This document shows, piece after piece, positions 47,601 to 57,824 of a stretch of 64,000 nucleotides of DNA. This DNA comes from Silanimonas lenta DSM 16282 (GTDB lineage: Bacteria > Pseudomonadota > Gammaproteobacteria > Xanthomonadales > Xanthomonadaceae): contig NZ_AUBD01000008.1 in the NCBI RefSeq assembly GCF_000429065.1, positions 215,399-279,398 on the forward strand, given 5' to 3'. Under the pieces are notes generated by a model. That model worked only from the letters and a program-made list of their open reading frames with translations, was not told where the DNA came from and did not search any database. A program made the translations under genes and the position numbers. How positions within the stretch are numbered: the first letter of the stretch is position 1; each line of letters opens with the position of its first letter.

Positions 47601-48127
47601 GGTTCTCGCTCTACACCGAGCTGCTGGAGCGGGCGGTGAAGTCGATCAAGGCCGGCAAGATCCCCGACCTCGACGCCGGCACGCCGCTGGGCCCGGAGAT
47701 CAACCTCAACCTGCCGGCCCTGCTGCCCGAGGACTACCTGCCCGACGTGCACGCCAGGCTCACCCAGTACAAGCGCATCAGCGCCGCCAGGACGCCCGAG
47801 CAGCTGCGCGAGCTGCAGGTGGAACTGGTGGACCGCTTCGGCCTGCTGCCCGAGCCGGCCAGGCACCTGTTCGCCATCGGCGAGCTGAAGCTGGAGGCGG
47901 CCCGGCTCGGCATCCGCAAGCTGGAACTGGGGCCGCAGGGCGGCCGCCTGGTGTTCGAGGCCAGGCCGAGCATCGATCCGATGGCGGTGATCCGCATGAT
48001 CCAGGGCCAGCCGAAGGTCTACGCCATGGACGGGCCCGACAAGCTGCGGATGCGGCTCGAACTGCCCGACGCCGCCAGCCGGCTGCGCGCCGCCCGCGCC
48101 CTGTTCGCCACCCTGTCCCAGGGCTGA
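44678..48127 (+). CDS. mfd: Transcription-repair coupling factor
   Basis: A 1149-residue Mfd, full length for the family. It removes RNA polymerase stalled at DNA lesions and recruits UvrA. The UvrB-like N-terminus includes LHFPDWETLPYDLFSPHPDI, the RNAP-interaction domain starts near IGSPIVHEEHGVGRYRGLE, and the translocase has Walker A GDVGFGKTEVA, the VDEEQRFGVRQK box and TATPIPRTLNMAMSGLRDLS. Helicase motifs continue with TTIIESGIDIPSANTI and the TRG-like VRGRVGRSHHRAYCYL. Transcribed divergently from the multiheme operon. Confidence 0.96.
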   Translation: MSHPSLPAAPLPRRGQQRADWRLPATPTAAALAIAERARQHAGLVLAVARDPQSALRLEADLRSLSRGLPVLHFPDWETLPYDLFSPHPDIISERVAALYRLPSLTRGVLVVPVSTLLQRVAPPEWIAGNVLDLKRGQVLDLDAEKRRLQAAGYRHVPQVNDPGDFSVRGALLDLFPTGAAEPYRIELFDDRIDSLRSFDPETQRSLHPVEAVSLLPAREFPLDAAGCRRAREALLERFDLDPRRCPLVQDLKEGVAPAGIEYYLPLFFEQTASLFEHVPADTLVVLDAGWEQAAEQHLAACAQRWEQRRHDIERPVLPPGELWLRLDELRGALNHHPRIELLPPGHPRWAEAAELPLQPAPELPLAARGEAPGAALRAFLGRYPGRVLVAADSPGRREALIEVLAAADLKPPTVADWAAFLEGNERYAIAVLPLDGGFATGEPALVVLTERQLFPEKAEQSRRRGRRGVRDPDTIIRDLAEIAIGSPIVHEEHGVGRYRGLEVLEAGGVAGEYLVIEYAKGDRLYVPVSQLERVSRYSGASPEHAPLHSLGGETWEKARRKAAEKVRDVAAELLEIQARRQARAGLALPVDRAMYEPFAASFPFEETPDQLAAIEAVIADLAKPSPMDRVVCGDVGFGKTEVAVRAAFVAATAGRQVAVLVPTTLLAEQHYRNFRDRFADWPIRVEVLSRFKSPKDIKAVLAQVAEGKVDVIVGTHRLLQADVRFKDLGLVIVDEEQRFGVRQKERLKAMRAEVHLLTLTATPIPRTLNMAMSGLRDLSIIATPPAHRLAVKTFLTPWDEATITEAFQRELARGGQVYFLHNEVESIERMARDLEALVPEARIRVAHGQMAERELEQVMLDFHRQRFNVLVCTTIIESGIDIPSANTILVNRADKFGLAQLHQVRGRVGRSHHRAYCYLIVPPKLTPDAEKRLEALAAIEELGAGFMLATHDLEIRGAGELLGEEQSGQIAEVGFSLYTELLERAVKSIKAGKIPDLDAGTPLGPEINLNLPALLPEDYLPDVHARLTQYKRISAARTPEQLRELQVELVDRFGLLPEPARHLFAIGELKLEAARLGIRKLELGPQGGRLVFEARPSIDPMAVIRMIQGQPKVYAMDGPDKLRMRLELPDAASRLRAARALFATLSQG

Positions 48128-48142
48128 TGCGGGGAACCCGGC

Positions 48143-48886
48143 TCAGCCGCCCCGGCCGGGGCGGCGGGCCTCCGCGGCGGCGCGCATGGCGCGGTACTCG
48201 TGCACGAACCAGCCGCTGCCGCCGGCCTCGAGGCAGTGCATGGCGGCATCGGCCACCACCTCGGCCTCGATGGCGCGGAAGCGGGCCAGCGGGCCTAGCA
48301 GCAGGGGGTTGTAGAGCGGTGCCAGGACCTGCCCGAAGCGCTCCAGCGGCCGCCGCTCGGTGCGCTCGCCGAGCAGGAGGCCCGGGCGCAGGATGTCCAC
48401 CCGCGGGAAGTTCTGCTCCGCCAGGCCCCGCTCGGCCTCGGCCTTCACCCGAAGATAGAAGTTGCCCGACCGCGGGTTCGCCCCGGCCGAGGACACCAGG
48501 ATGGCGTGCCGGGCACCGAGGGCACGGGCCAGGGCGGCGAATTTCAGGACGAGATCGCGGTCGACGGCGACGAATGCGGCCTGATTGCCGGCCTTGGCCA
48601 TGGTGGTGCCGAGCGCGCAGATCCAGGCCTCGGCGCGGAAGCCGGAGAGCGTCTTGCGAAGGCCGCTGTCGCTCCGGCGCTCTGCCGTCGGCCCTTCATA
48701 GACCGGGTTTTCCAGCCGCGGCGAGCGCAGGGCGAGCGGGCTGCGGGTAGGCGCCACCACCTGGAAGCCCGCCCCCGGCGCCAGCAGGCGCTCAAGCAGG
48801 CGGCTGCCGACCAGCCCCGAGGCCCCCGACAGCAACACCCGGCGCAGCGGCGCGTCGGTCTCCGGCAGCGGCAGGGGCGCTTGCAT
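48143..48886 (-). CDS. NAD(P)-binding Rossmann-fold protein (atypical SDR)
   Basis: A 247-residue NAD(P)H-binding protein of the atypical SDR type, with VLLSGASGLVGSRLLERLL near the N-terminus as the dinucleotide loop and SSAGANPRSGNFYLRVKAEA containing the Tyr-x3-Lys pair (Y-LRV-K). It resembles the HTATIP2/YwnB-like NAD(P)H-binding family. No catalytic substrate can be predicted. It converges with mfd (15 bp between stops) and diverges from the TonB-dependent receptor. Confidence 0.78.
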   Translation of the reverse strand: MQAPLPLPETDAPLRRVLLSGASGLVGSRLLERLLAPGAGFQVVAPTRSPLALRSPRLENPVYEGPTAERRSDSGLRKTLSGFRAEAWICALGTTMAKAGNQAAFVAVDRDLVLKFAALARALGARHAILVSSAGANPRSGNFYLRVKAEAERGLAEQNFPRVDILRPGLLLGERTERRPLERFGQVLAPLYNPLLLGPLARFRAIEAEVVADAAMHCLEAGGSGWFVHEYRAMRAAAEARRPGRGG

Positions 48887-49001
48887 GCGGCGGGTGTCGG
48901 ATGTGAAGAAAGGCCCGAAAGTATCACGACCAATGGCGACAAAATCCGACCGCCGCCGCGGTTTTCGCCCCGGATCGGCGGGATTGGGCGTGAGGCCCCG
49001 G

Positions 49002-49042
49002 TGACAAAGGCAAACGCCTATCAGATAATAGTGCTTCTCATT
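49002..49042 (+). promoter_or_regulatory. Promoter with Fur-box-like sequence before TonB-dependent receptor
   Basis: TGACAA (49002-49007) and GATAAT (49024-49029) form a 16-bp-spaced sigma70-type promoter. From 49024 to 49042 the sequence GATAATAGTGCTTCTCATT matches the AATGAGAATCATTCTCATT form of the Fur box at 13 of 19 positions, best in the right half. The overlap with the -10 fits iron-dependent repression. Confidence 0.6.
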
Positions 49043-49065
49043 TGTTACCTTCCCTTGCCCTGTCC

Positions 49066-51216
49066 ATGCCCTGCCCCCGCCTGCATCCGCTCTGCGCCGC
49101 CCTCGGCCTCGCCCTGGCCGCCTCCCCCGTCCTTGCCGCGCCTGCGCCGGAGGCAGACGATGCCGGCGAGAAGCGCCGCACCCTGGCCACCATCGAGGTG
49201 GTGGGCACGGTGCCGCAGCCGGCCAGCGCCGAGGGCAGCGCCGCCATCCTCGACCAGGCGGTGCTGGTCTCCAGCCGCACGCTCACCGTGAACGAGGCCC
49301 TGCGCAAGGTGCCGGGCGTGACCGTGCGCGACGAGGAAGGCTTCGGCCTGAGGCCGAACATCGGCATCCGCGGCAGCAATCCCACCCGTTCCACCAAGGT
49401 GCTGCTGCTCGAGGACGGCCTGCCGGCCATGTACGCGCCCTATGGCGACAATGCCAGCTACTACCACGCCCCGATCCAGCGCTACGAGCGCATCGAGGTG
49501 CTGAAGGGCGCCGGCCTGCTGCGCTTCGGCCCGCAGACCATCACCGGCGCCATCAACTACATCACCCCCACCCCGCCCGAGGAGGCCGCCGGCCACGTGC
49601 AGCTCTCCGGCGGCAGCCGCGGCTACGGCGCCCTGCACGCCGCCGTGGGCGGCAAGGGCTTCGAGCTCGACCTCGGCCACAAGCAGGGCGACGGCGCCCG
49701 CGACAACACCGCGCTCGAGCAGACCGACCTGTTCGTGAAGTTCCAGCGCCAGATCAGCGAGCACCATGCCCTGACCCTGCGCGGCAACGCCCTGCGCGAA
49801 GACTCGCAGGTGGGCTATTCCGGCATCACCGATGCCGAATACCGCCACTTCGGCCGCGAGTACTACCCCTTCCTCGACGACCTGTTCGACATCGAGCGCT
49901 ACGCCTTCTCGGCCAGCCACGACTGGACCCCGCGCCCGGGGCTCTCGCTGCTCACCTCGGCCTACTACAGCCAGTTCGAGCGCGACTGGTGGCGCCAGGC
50001 CAGCACCACCACCGACACCCAGTGCGGCACCGCCTTCCGCGACGCGCGCCTTTCCGGCCAGCGCGTCGATCCCCGGAGCTGCAACTCGACCCAGGGCCGC
50101 CTGCGCAACTACTACACCTGGGGCGTGGACACCCGCCTTGCCTGGGACCGCAGCCTGTTCGGCACGCCGGGCAACAGCGAGCTTGGCCTGCGCTGGCACG
50201 AGGAGAAGCAGATCCGCTACCAGGTGAACGGCAGCAGCCCCGCCGCCCGCAGCGGCACCACGGTGGAGGACAACCTGCGCACCGCCGAGGCCCTGGCCGC
50301 CTTCGCCACCACCACCTTCGAGCTTGGCGCACTGAAGCTGAGCCCCAGCCTGCGCCACGAGGACATCCGCTTCACCCGCCAGAACCGCCTGCCGGGCGGC
50401 CTGGGCGGCCGGGATGGCCTCGAGGAAACCACCTGGGGCCTGGGCGCGCACTGGCAGGCCAGCGAGGAACTGGTGCTGTTCGCCTCGGCCCACGAGGGCT
50501 TCGCCCCGCCGCGGGTCGAGGACCTGATCGCCGGCAACGGCACCAGCACCACGGTGGATGCCGAGAAGAGCCTGAACCTCGAACTCGGCCTGCGCACCCG
50601 CTGGCAGGGCATCGATCTCGAGGCGGTGGCCTTCCGCAACGACTTCGACAACCAGGTAGTGGTGGGCTCGATCGCCGGCGGCAGCACCCCGCTGGCCCAG
50701 GGCGAGACCGAGTACGCCGGCATCGAGTTCTCGGCCGGCCTGAACCGCGGGGCCCTGGCACGCCGCAGCGGCGAGTTCTATGCCGATCTCGCCCTCACCC
50801 GCCTGTTCACCGCCGAACAGCGCAGCGTGCTGCGGCGGGTGGACAACGGCCAGCCGGCCAATGGCAGCGTGGCCGGCAACCGCCTGCCCTATGCCCCCGA
50901 CCTCACCACCACCTTCCGCGCCGGTTACGTCGAGGGCGCCTGGGACGGCTCGCTGGAAGTGCAGCATGTCGGCCGGCAGTGGTCCGACTTCGCCAACACC
51001 CTGCACCCGGCCGCGAATGGCGACGGGCAGTTCGGCCGCATCGACAGCTACGCGGTGTGGAACGCCACCCTCAACTACGAGCCGGAAGGAAAGCCTTGGA
51101 GCGGCTTCCTTGCGGTGAAGAACCTCACCGACCGCGAATACATCGTCGATCGCACCCGCGGCATCCTGTTCGGCAATCCGCGGCAGGTGATCGCCGGCCT
51201 GCGCTACGCCTGGTAA
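49066..51216 (+). CDS. TonB-dependent receptor, FecA-like siderophore/ferric citrate type
   Basis: A 716-residue outer-membrane receptor with signal peptide (PCPRLHPLCAALGLALAASP, cleavage near VLA). A plug domain follows (about 50-165: VSSRTLTVNEALRKVPGVTV, IGIRGSNPTRSTKVLLLEDG, GPQTITGAINYITP), then a 22-strand-type barrel ending in GLRYAW with the terminal aromatic. Sequence features resemble FecA-like receptors for ferric chelates. The ATG at 49066 is chosen over a TTG at 49042 that would lie in the operator. A Fur-box-like operator upstream supports an iron role; ligand unknown. Confidence 0.87.
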   Translation: MPCPRLHPLCAALGLALAASPVLAAPAPEADDAGEKRRTLATIEVVGTVPQPASAEGSAAILDQAVLVSSRTLTVNEALRKVPGVTVRDEEGFGLRPNIGIRGSNPTRSTKVLLLEDGLPAMYAPYGDNASYYHAPIQRYERIEVLKGAGLLRFGPQTITGAINYITPTPPEEAAGHVQLSGGSRGYGALHAAVGGKGFELDLGHKQGDGARDNTALEQTDLFVKFQRQISEHHALTLRGNALREDSQVGYSGITDAEYRHFGREYYPFLDDLFDIERYAFSASHDWTPRPGLSLLTSAYYSQFERDWWRQASTTTDTQCGTAFRDARLSGQRVDPRSCNSTQGRLRNYYTWGVDTRLAWDRSLFGTPGNSELGLRWHEEKQIRYQVNGSSPAARSGTTVEDNLRTAEALAAFATTTFELGALKLSPSLRHEDIRFTRQNRLPGGLGGRDGLEETTWGLGAHWQASEELVLFASAHEGFAPPRVEDLIAGNGTSTTVDAEKSLNLELGLRTRWQGIDLEAVAFRNDFDNQVVVGSIAGGSTPLAQGETEYAGIEFSAGLNRGALARRSGEFYADLALTRLFTAEQRSVLRRVDNGQPANGSVAGNRLPYAPDLTTTFRAGYVEGAWDGSLEVQHVGRQWSDFANTLHPAANGDGQFGRIDSYAVWNATLNYEPEGKPWSGFLAVKNLTDREYIVDRTRGILFGNPRQVIAGLRYAW

Positions 51217-51237
51217 GCCCCGCTGCCTGCCATGAAC

Positions 51238-51267
51238 GGAAACGGCGCCCTTTGGGGCGCCGTTTCC
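51238..51267. terminator. Bidirectional hairpin between TonB receptor and fumarase
   Basis: A 13-bp perfect stem (GGAAACGGCGCCC, 51238-51250, with GGGCGCCGTTTCC, 51255-51267) and 4-base loop lies between convergent genes. The arms supply T-rich ends in both directions, so it probably stops both transcripts. Confidence 0.8.
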
Positions 51268-51307
51268 GTCTCCCGGCCCCGCCGTGGTGCGGGGCAGGCC
51301 GGTGGAC

Positions 51308-52831
51308 TCATTCCACCACCACCGGAATGCCGAGGCGCTTTTCGATGCGCGCCTTCCACTCGGCCGGGCCGGTGCTGTGCACCGACTCGCCGCGCGAATC
51401 CACGGCCACGGTCACCGGCATGTCCTTGACCTCGAACTCGTAGATCGCCTCCATGCCGAGGTCGGGGAAGCCCACCACCTTCGCCGCCCTGATCGCCTTC
51501 GACACCAGGTAGGCCGCGCCCCCCACCGCCATCAGGTAGGCGCTCTGGTGCTTCTTGATGGCCTCGATGGCGGCCGGGCCGCGCTCGGCCTTGCCCACCA
51601 TGCCGTAGAGGCCGGTCTGGGCCAGCACCTGCTCGGTGAACTTGTCCATGCGCGTGGCCGTGGTCGGGCCGGCCGGGCCCACCACCTCGTCGCGCACCGG
51701 ATCGACCGGGCCGACGTAGTAGATGAAGCGGCCTCGCAGGTCCACCGGCAGGGGCTCGCCCCGGTCCAGCATGTCGACCATGCGCTTGTGCGCGGCATCG
51801 CGGCCGGTGAGCAGCCGGCCATTGAGCAGCAGCACCTCGCCGGGCTTCCAGCTCGCGATCTCTTCCTTGGTGATCGCATCGAGGTTCACGCGTCGGCCCT
51901 TGCTGGCATCGTAGGTCAGCGCCGGCCAGTTCTCCAGCGACGGCGGCTCGAGCATCACCGGGCCGCTGCCGTCGAGCGTGAAGTGCGCATGCCGCGTGGC
52001 CGCGCAGTTCGGGATGATGGCCACCGGCAGATTGGCCGCATGCGTCGGGTAGTCCCGGATCTTGACGTCGAGCACGGTGGTAAGACCGCCAAGGCCCTGG
52101 GCGCCGATGCCGAGCCGGTTCACCTTCTCGTAGAGCTCGATGCGCAGTTCCTCCACCCGGTTCGAGGGGCCCCGGGCGATCAGTTCCTGGATGTCGATCG
52201 GCTCCATCAGGGCTTCCTTGGCGAGCAGCATGGCCTTCTCGGCGGTGCCGCCGATGCCGATGCCCAGCATGCCCGGCGGGCACCAGCCGGCGCCCATGGT
52301 CGGCACGGTCTTCAGCACCCAGTCCACGATCGAATCGGAGGGATTGAGCATGGCGAACTTCGACTTCGCCTCCGAGCCGCCGCCCTTGGCGGCCACGGTC
52401 ACGTCGACCTTGTCGCCCGGCACCACCTTCATGTTGACCACCGCCGGGGTGTTGTCCCGGGTGTTCTGGCGCCGGCCGGCCGGGTCGGCCAGCACCGAGG
52501 CGCGCAGCCGGTTGTCGGGATGGTTGTAGGCGCGGCGCACGCCCTCGTTCACCATCTCCTCCACCGAGAGCGTGGCCTCCCAGCGCACGTCCATGCCGAT
52601 CTCGAGGAAGACGGTGACGATGCCGGTGTCCTGGCAGATCGGGCGGTGGCCTTCGGCGCACATCCGTGAGTTGATGAGGATCTGCGCCATCGCGTCCCTG
52701 GCTGCGGGGCTCTCCTCCTTCTCGTAGGCCGCGGTGAGCGCCTTGATGTAGTCGACCGGGTGGTAGTAGCTGATGTACTGCAGCGCGTCGGCAATCGACT
52801 GGATGAAATCGTCCTGCTTGATGACGGTCAT
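51308..52831 (-). CDS. fumA: Fumarate hydratase, class I (4Fe-4S)
   Basis: A 507-residue iron-sulfur fumarase interconverting fumarate and malate in the TCA cycle. Three cluster-ligand Cys are visible: Cys66 in RPICQDTGIVTVF, one in GWCPPGMLGIGIGG and one in IIPNCAATRHAHF. The C-terminal beta domain holds VGPVDPVRDEVVGPAGPTTA, TRMDKF and the end WKARIEKRLGIPVVVE. Class I enzymes are oxygen-sensitive and iron-dependent, which is of interest next to two Fur-type operators in this window. Standalone gene with a hairpin at its end. Confidence 0.95.
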   Translation of the reverse strand: MTVIKQDDFIQSIADALQYISYYHPVDYIKALTAAYEKEESPAARDAMAQILINSRMCAEGHRPICQDTGIVTVFLEIGMDVRWEATLSVEEMVNEGVRRAYNHPDNRLRASVLADPAGRRQNTRDNTPAVVNMKVVPGDKVDVTVAAKGGGSEAKSKFAMLNPSDSIVDWVLKTVPTMGAGWCPPGMLGIGIGGTAEKAMLLAKEALMEPIDIQELIARGPSNRVEELRIELYEKVNRLGIGAQGLGGLTTVLDVKIRDYPTHAANLPVAIIPNCAATRHAHFTLDGSGPVMLEPPSLENWPALTYDASKGRRVNLDAITKEEIASWKPGEVLLLNGRLLTGRDAAHKRMVDMLDRGEPLPVDLRGRFIYYVGPVDPVRDEVVGPAGPTTATRMDKFTEQVLAQTGLYGMVGKAERGPAAIEAIKKHQSAYLMAVGGAAYLVSKAIRAAKVVGFPDLGMEAIYEFEVKDMPVTVAVDSRGESVHSTGPAEWKARIEKRLGIPVVVE

Positions 52832-52920
52832 GGCATGGCGGCGCGGCGCCGCGTGGCGTGGATGAGGACCCCGATTCTAAGCCAGCCGCCGCCTGCGGCC
52901 GGTGGCGGCCGGGACGCTGC

Positions 52921-53331
52921 TCACTCTGCGAAGCGCACCCAGAGCTCGGCCTCGGAGCGCGAGCCGAAGATGCGCACCTCGAGCCCGGCAGCCTGGGCAT
53001 CGAGCTGGGTGGCCTCGTAGGCCCCCACGCGGTCGACGCTGCGGGCCACGAAGGCCCAGCGCCGTCCGACGAAGGTCTGCGGCCCCAGGGTCCGCATGAA
53101 GGTCTCGCGTTGCTCACCGACGAAGGGCTCGTCGTCCATCAGGTCGATGGCCAGCACCTTCACGATCCGCAGCGAGGCCGCGAGATCGCGCACCGCATGC
53201 CAGCAGGAGGCCATGTGCTCCGGGGAACCGCGCCGCCCCCGGTATTCCACGACCAGGACATCGAGGTCGGTGCGCCAGCGGATCTCCACCGGCGCGTGGC
53301 CCTCGAGGACGTGCGGCAACGGCGCATTCAT
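52921..53331 (-). CDS. Small conserved-looking protein, STAS/SpoIIAA-like fold suspected
   Basis: A 136-residue protein with no signal peptide or membrane segment. The pattern of a beta strand (IRWRTDLDVLVVEYRG), helix (PEHMASCWHAVRDLAAS), strand (VKVLAIDLMDD), helix and strand (RWAFVARSV) is like STAS/SpoIIAA-type alpha/beta proteins, which often take part in protein-protein regulation. There is no clear phosphorylatable Ser motif. It lies between fumarase and a cold-shock gene on the same strand, but a terminator separates it from the latter. Function unknown. Confidence 0.62.
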   Translation of the reverse strand: MNAPLPHVLEGHAPVEIRWRTDLDVLVVEYRGRRGSPEHMASCWHAVRDLAASLRIVKVLAIDLMDDEPFVGEQRETFMRTLGPQTFVGRRWAFVARSVDRVGAYEATQLDAQAAGLEVRIFGSRSEAELWVRFAE

Positions 53332-53361
53332 GGGGCGAGTGTGTTCCTCCGGCCGGTGAAA

Positions 53362-53400
53362 GAAAACCCCGGGCGGACCCGGGGTTTTCCGTTTTCCCTC
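53362..53400 (-). terminator. Intrinsic terminator of the first cold-shock gene
   Basis: A perfect 12-bp stem (GAAAACCCCGGG, 53362-53373; CCCGGGGTTTTC, 53378-53389) is read on the minus strand into a T-rich tail (TTTTCTTTC). It lies about 25 bp after the csp stop. Confidence 0.88.
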
Positions 53401-53415
53401 CCCTGCGGGCGGGAC

Positions 53416-53625
53416 TCAGGCGACCTGGACTTCGTCGGCCTGGAGCCCCTTCTGGCCCTGGACCACCTTGAAGGAGACACGCTGGCCTTCCTTCAGGGTC
53501 TTGAAGCCGGTGCCCACGATGGAGCGGAAGTGGACGAACACGTCCTGGCCGTTCTCCGGCGTGATGAAGCCGAAGCCCTTGGCGTCGTTGAACCACTTCA
53601 CGGTTCCGAACTGACGATCCGACAT
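53416..53625 (-). CDS. csp: Cold-shock protein, CspA family (copy 1)
   Basis: A 69-residue single-domain OB-fold nucleic-acid-binding protein. RNP1 KGFGFI and RNP2 VFVHF are intact in [20 protein letters not shown] and [12 protein letters not shown]. The family acts as RNA chaperones or transcription antiterminators at low temperature or in stationary phase. The start at 53625 gives the standard length; the longer open frame upstream covers the leader. A leader of roughly 148 nt shares sequence blocks with that of the second copy at 58.4 kb. A strong terminator follows. Confidence 0.95.
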   Translation of the reverse strand: MSDRQFGTVKWFNDAKGFGFITPENGQDVFVHFRSIVGTGFKTLKEGQRVSFKVVQGQKGLQADEVQVA

Positions 53626-53785
53626 TGCAATGCATCCTCGAACATTGGCTGGAGATAGGAACGACGCCAACCGCACGCCGCTACTGCTTGCCCGGGGAAT
53701 CGTTGCGACGATGCAGCAGATCGAACGGATCGGCACACCGGGCCACGGTCGACTGTGACCCGGACGGAGCAGTGGGCCTACAGTA
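53626..53785 (-). promoter_or_regulatory. Long 5' leader and promoter of cold-shock gene 1
   Basis: This is most of a 386-bp gene-free stretch (53626-54011). On the minus strand a possible -10 TACTGT (complement of 53780-53785) is followed by AGGCCC, then CCGGGTCACAGT (block ending at 53763) and GATCTGCTGCATCG (complement of 53709-53722), then about 84 nt to the ATG. The same order and spacing occur before cold-shock gene 2, which suggests a functional RNA leader. The remainder up to the fpr start shows nothing I recognise. Confidence 0.6.
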
Positions 53786-54011
53786 ACCCGGGGCTGAACG
53801 AAAAGTAAGTCCCCGCAGGACTGCGAATCCCATCGCAGTTCCACCCCCTTTCCGGGCCCCTTCCGCCTCCCGGCTGCTGCGCCGCCGCATGGCCCGGCGC
53901 AGGTCCGCCCTGCCCGCCCCGGCGGCAGCCCCGGCAGGCCGGCACGACCCCGGTCAAATCCGGCCCGCCCGCGGATGCGACAATGGCGCGTTTCCCGAGG
54001 CCCCGACCGGC

Positions 54012-54791
54012 ATGTCCTCCGCCTTCATCACCGAAACCATCCTCGACGTCCGCCACTGGACCGACGCCTACTTCAGCTTCACCTGCACCCGCGACGACGG
54101 CTTCCGCTTCGAGAACGGCCAGTTCGTGATGATCGGCCTCATGGTGGACGGCAAGCCGCTGATGCGCGCCTACTCCATCGCCAGCCCGAACTGGGAGGAG
54201 CAGCTCGAGTTCTTCTCGATCAAGGTGCCCGACGGCCCGCTCACCTCGCGGCTGCAGCACATCCGCCCGGGCGACAGCCTGCTGCTCTCGCGCAAGCCCA
54301 CCGGCACCCTGCTGATCAGTGACCTCCTCCCCGGCGGCACCCTCTACCTGCTCGCCACCGGCACCGGGCTGGCCCCCTTCCTCTCGGTGATCCGCGACCC
54401 CGCCACCTACGAGCGCTTCGACCGGGTGGTGCTGACCCATGGCGTGCGCGAGGAAGCCGACCTCGCCTACCGCGACTACATCGAACGCGAGCTGCCCAGA
54501 CACGAATACCTCGGCGAGCAGATCCGCGAAAAGCTGCTGTACTACCCGGCGGTGAGCCGCCAGCCCTTCCGCCACCGCGGCCGGCTCACCGACCTGATGG
54601 CGAGCGGACAGATGCAGCGCGACCTCGGCCTGCCCGAGATCAGCCCGGAACGCGACCGCGCCATGATCTGCGGCAGCCCGCAGATGCTGGCGGATTTCCG
54701 CCGCCTGCTCGACGAGCGCGGCTTCACGGCCTCGCCGAAGATCGGTCAGGCCGGGCACTACGTGTTCGAGCGCGCCTTCGTCGAGAAGTAG
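54012..54791 (+). CDS. fpr: Ferredoxin-NADP(+) reductase
   Basis: A 259-residue FAD enzyme of the bacterial Fpr subfamily. The FAD-binding [12 protein letters not shown] (residues about 56-67) and the NADP-binding [13 protein letters not shown] (about 117-129) are clear, with [11 protein letters not shown] and a C-terminal [10 protein letters not shown] end. Fpr links NADPH to ferredoxin or flavodoxin and helps in oxidative-stress defence and Fe-S repair. The ATG at 54012 was chosen over an upstream open frame from 53889 because the family begins near [11 protein letters not shown]. It converges with the glutathione peroxidase gene, with a one-base gap. Confidence 0.93.
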   Translation: MSSAFITETILDVRHWTDAYFSFTCTRDDGFRFENGQFVMIGLMVDGKPLMRAYSIASPNWEEQLEFFSIKVPDGPLTSRLQHIRPGDSLLLSRKPTGTLLISDLLPGGTLYLLATGTGLAPFLSVIRDPATYERFDRVVLTHGVREEADLAYRDYIERELPRHEYLGEQIREKLLYYPAVSRQPFRHRGRLTDLMASGQMQRDLGLPEISPERDRAMICGSPQMLADFRRLLDERGFTASPKIGQAGHYVFERAFVEK

Positions 54792-54792
54792 C

Positions 54793-55275
54793 TCAGCCGA
54801 GCGCCTGCTCGATGTCCTTGCGCAGGCTCTCCGGCTTGTCGGTGGGGGCGTAGCGCTTCAGCACCCTGCCGTCGCGGCCGACCAGGAACTTGGTGAAGTT
54901 CCACTTGATGCCCTCGGTGCCGAGGAAGCCCGCCTTCTCGCTCTTCAGCCAGTTGAACAGCGGGTGGGCCCTGGGGCCGTTCACGTCCACCTTGGCGAAC
55001 ATCGGGAAGCTGACGTCGTAGGTGAGCGAGCAGAACTGCCTGATCTCGGCCTCGTCGCCGGGTTCCTGGTGGCCGAACTGGTCGCAGGGGAAGCCGAGCA
55101 CCACGAGGCCCTTCGCACCATAGTCGCGCCAGAGCCGTTCGAGGCCGGCGTACTGCGGGGTGAAGCCGCACTTGCTGGCGGTGTTCACCACCAGCAGGGC
55201 CTTGCCGCGGAACTCGGAGAGGGCACGCTCCTTGCCCTCGATGTCGGTGGCGGAAAAATCGAAGGCGGTGGTCAT
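54793..55275 (-). CDS. gpx: Glutathione peroxidase (thioredoxin/glutathione-dependent, Cys type)
   Basis: A 160-residue peroxidase of the Gpx/BtuE family. The peroxidatic Cys36 is in VNTASKCGFTPQY, followed by the GFPCDQFGHQEPG segment whose Cys is the usual resolving residue in thioredoxin-dependent forms, and WNFTKFLVG completes the Trp-Asn active-site pair. It reduces hydroperoxides in the cytosol. The start at 55275 gives the family N-terminus (AFDFSATDIEGKE). Cys rather than selenocysteine is present. It lies behind the TonB receptor terminator and is probably a separate unit. Confidence 0.93.
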   Translation of the reverse strand: MTTAFDFSATDIEGKERALSEFRGKALLVVNTASKCGFTPQYAGLERLWRDYGAKGLVVLGFPCDQFGHQEPGDEAEIRQFCSLTYDVSFPMFAKVDVNGPRAHPLFNWLKSEKAGFLGTEGIKWNFTKFLVGRDGRVLKRYAPTDKPESLRKDIEQALG

Positions 55276-55354
55276 GGTCGGGGCTCCGGTGGGAATGCCG
55301 CACAGCCTAGCGCCTGGGCTTCTGCCATGCGATGCCCGTCGCCCCCCAAAACGC

Positions 55355-55381
55355 GAAGGGCGGCCTTCGGGGCCGCCCTTC
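55355..55381 (-). terminator. Terminator after TonB-dependent receptor 2
   Basis: An 11-bp stem (GAAGGGCGGCC, 55355-55365; GGCCGCCCTTC, 55371-55381) with a UUCG-like loop is read on the minus strand into GCGTTTT, 23 bp beyond the receptor stop. Confidence 0.82.
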
Positions 55382-55403
55382 GTGCCTGTCTTTTCCGGCC
55401 GGC

Positions 55404-57701
<2,298 letters not shown>

Positions 57702-57763
57702 CTCGGTTCCTTGGAGACGAAATTAGGGAGAGGATTCGGGGCCGTCCTGGCCAGAAAACGCAA

Positions 57764-57789
57764 AACCCCGCGCCCGTAGGGCGCGGGGT
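57764..57789 (-). terminator. Terminator after slyD
   Basis: An 11-bp stem (ACCCCGCGCCC, 57765-57775; GGGCGCGGGGT, 57779-57789) with a three-base loop is read on the minus strand into TTTTGCGTTTT. It separates slyD from the downstream receptor gene. Confidence 0.87.
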
Positions 57790-57824
57790 AACACAAGTTT
57801 AACGCTGGCGTGTCGAGCCGGAAC

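Noticed and set aside
42211..48750. A very long plus-strand open frame (over 2100 codons) antisense to the multiheme genes and through mfd
   Set aside because: It is out of frame with mfd and antisense to two clear cytochrome genes; its translation is Arg/Gly/Ala/Pro-rich low complexity, as expected from a GC-rich shadow frame.
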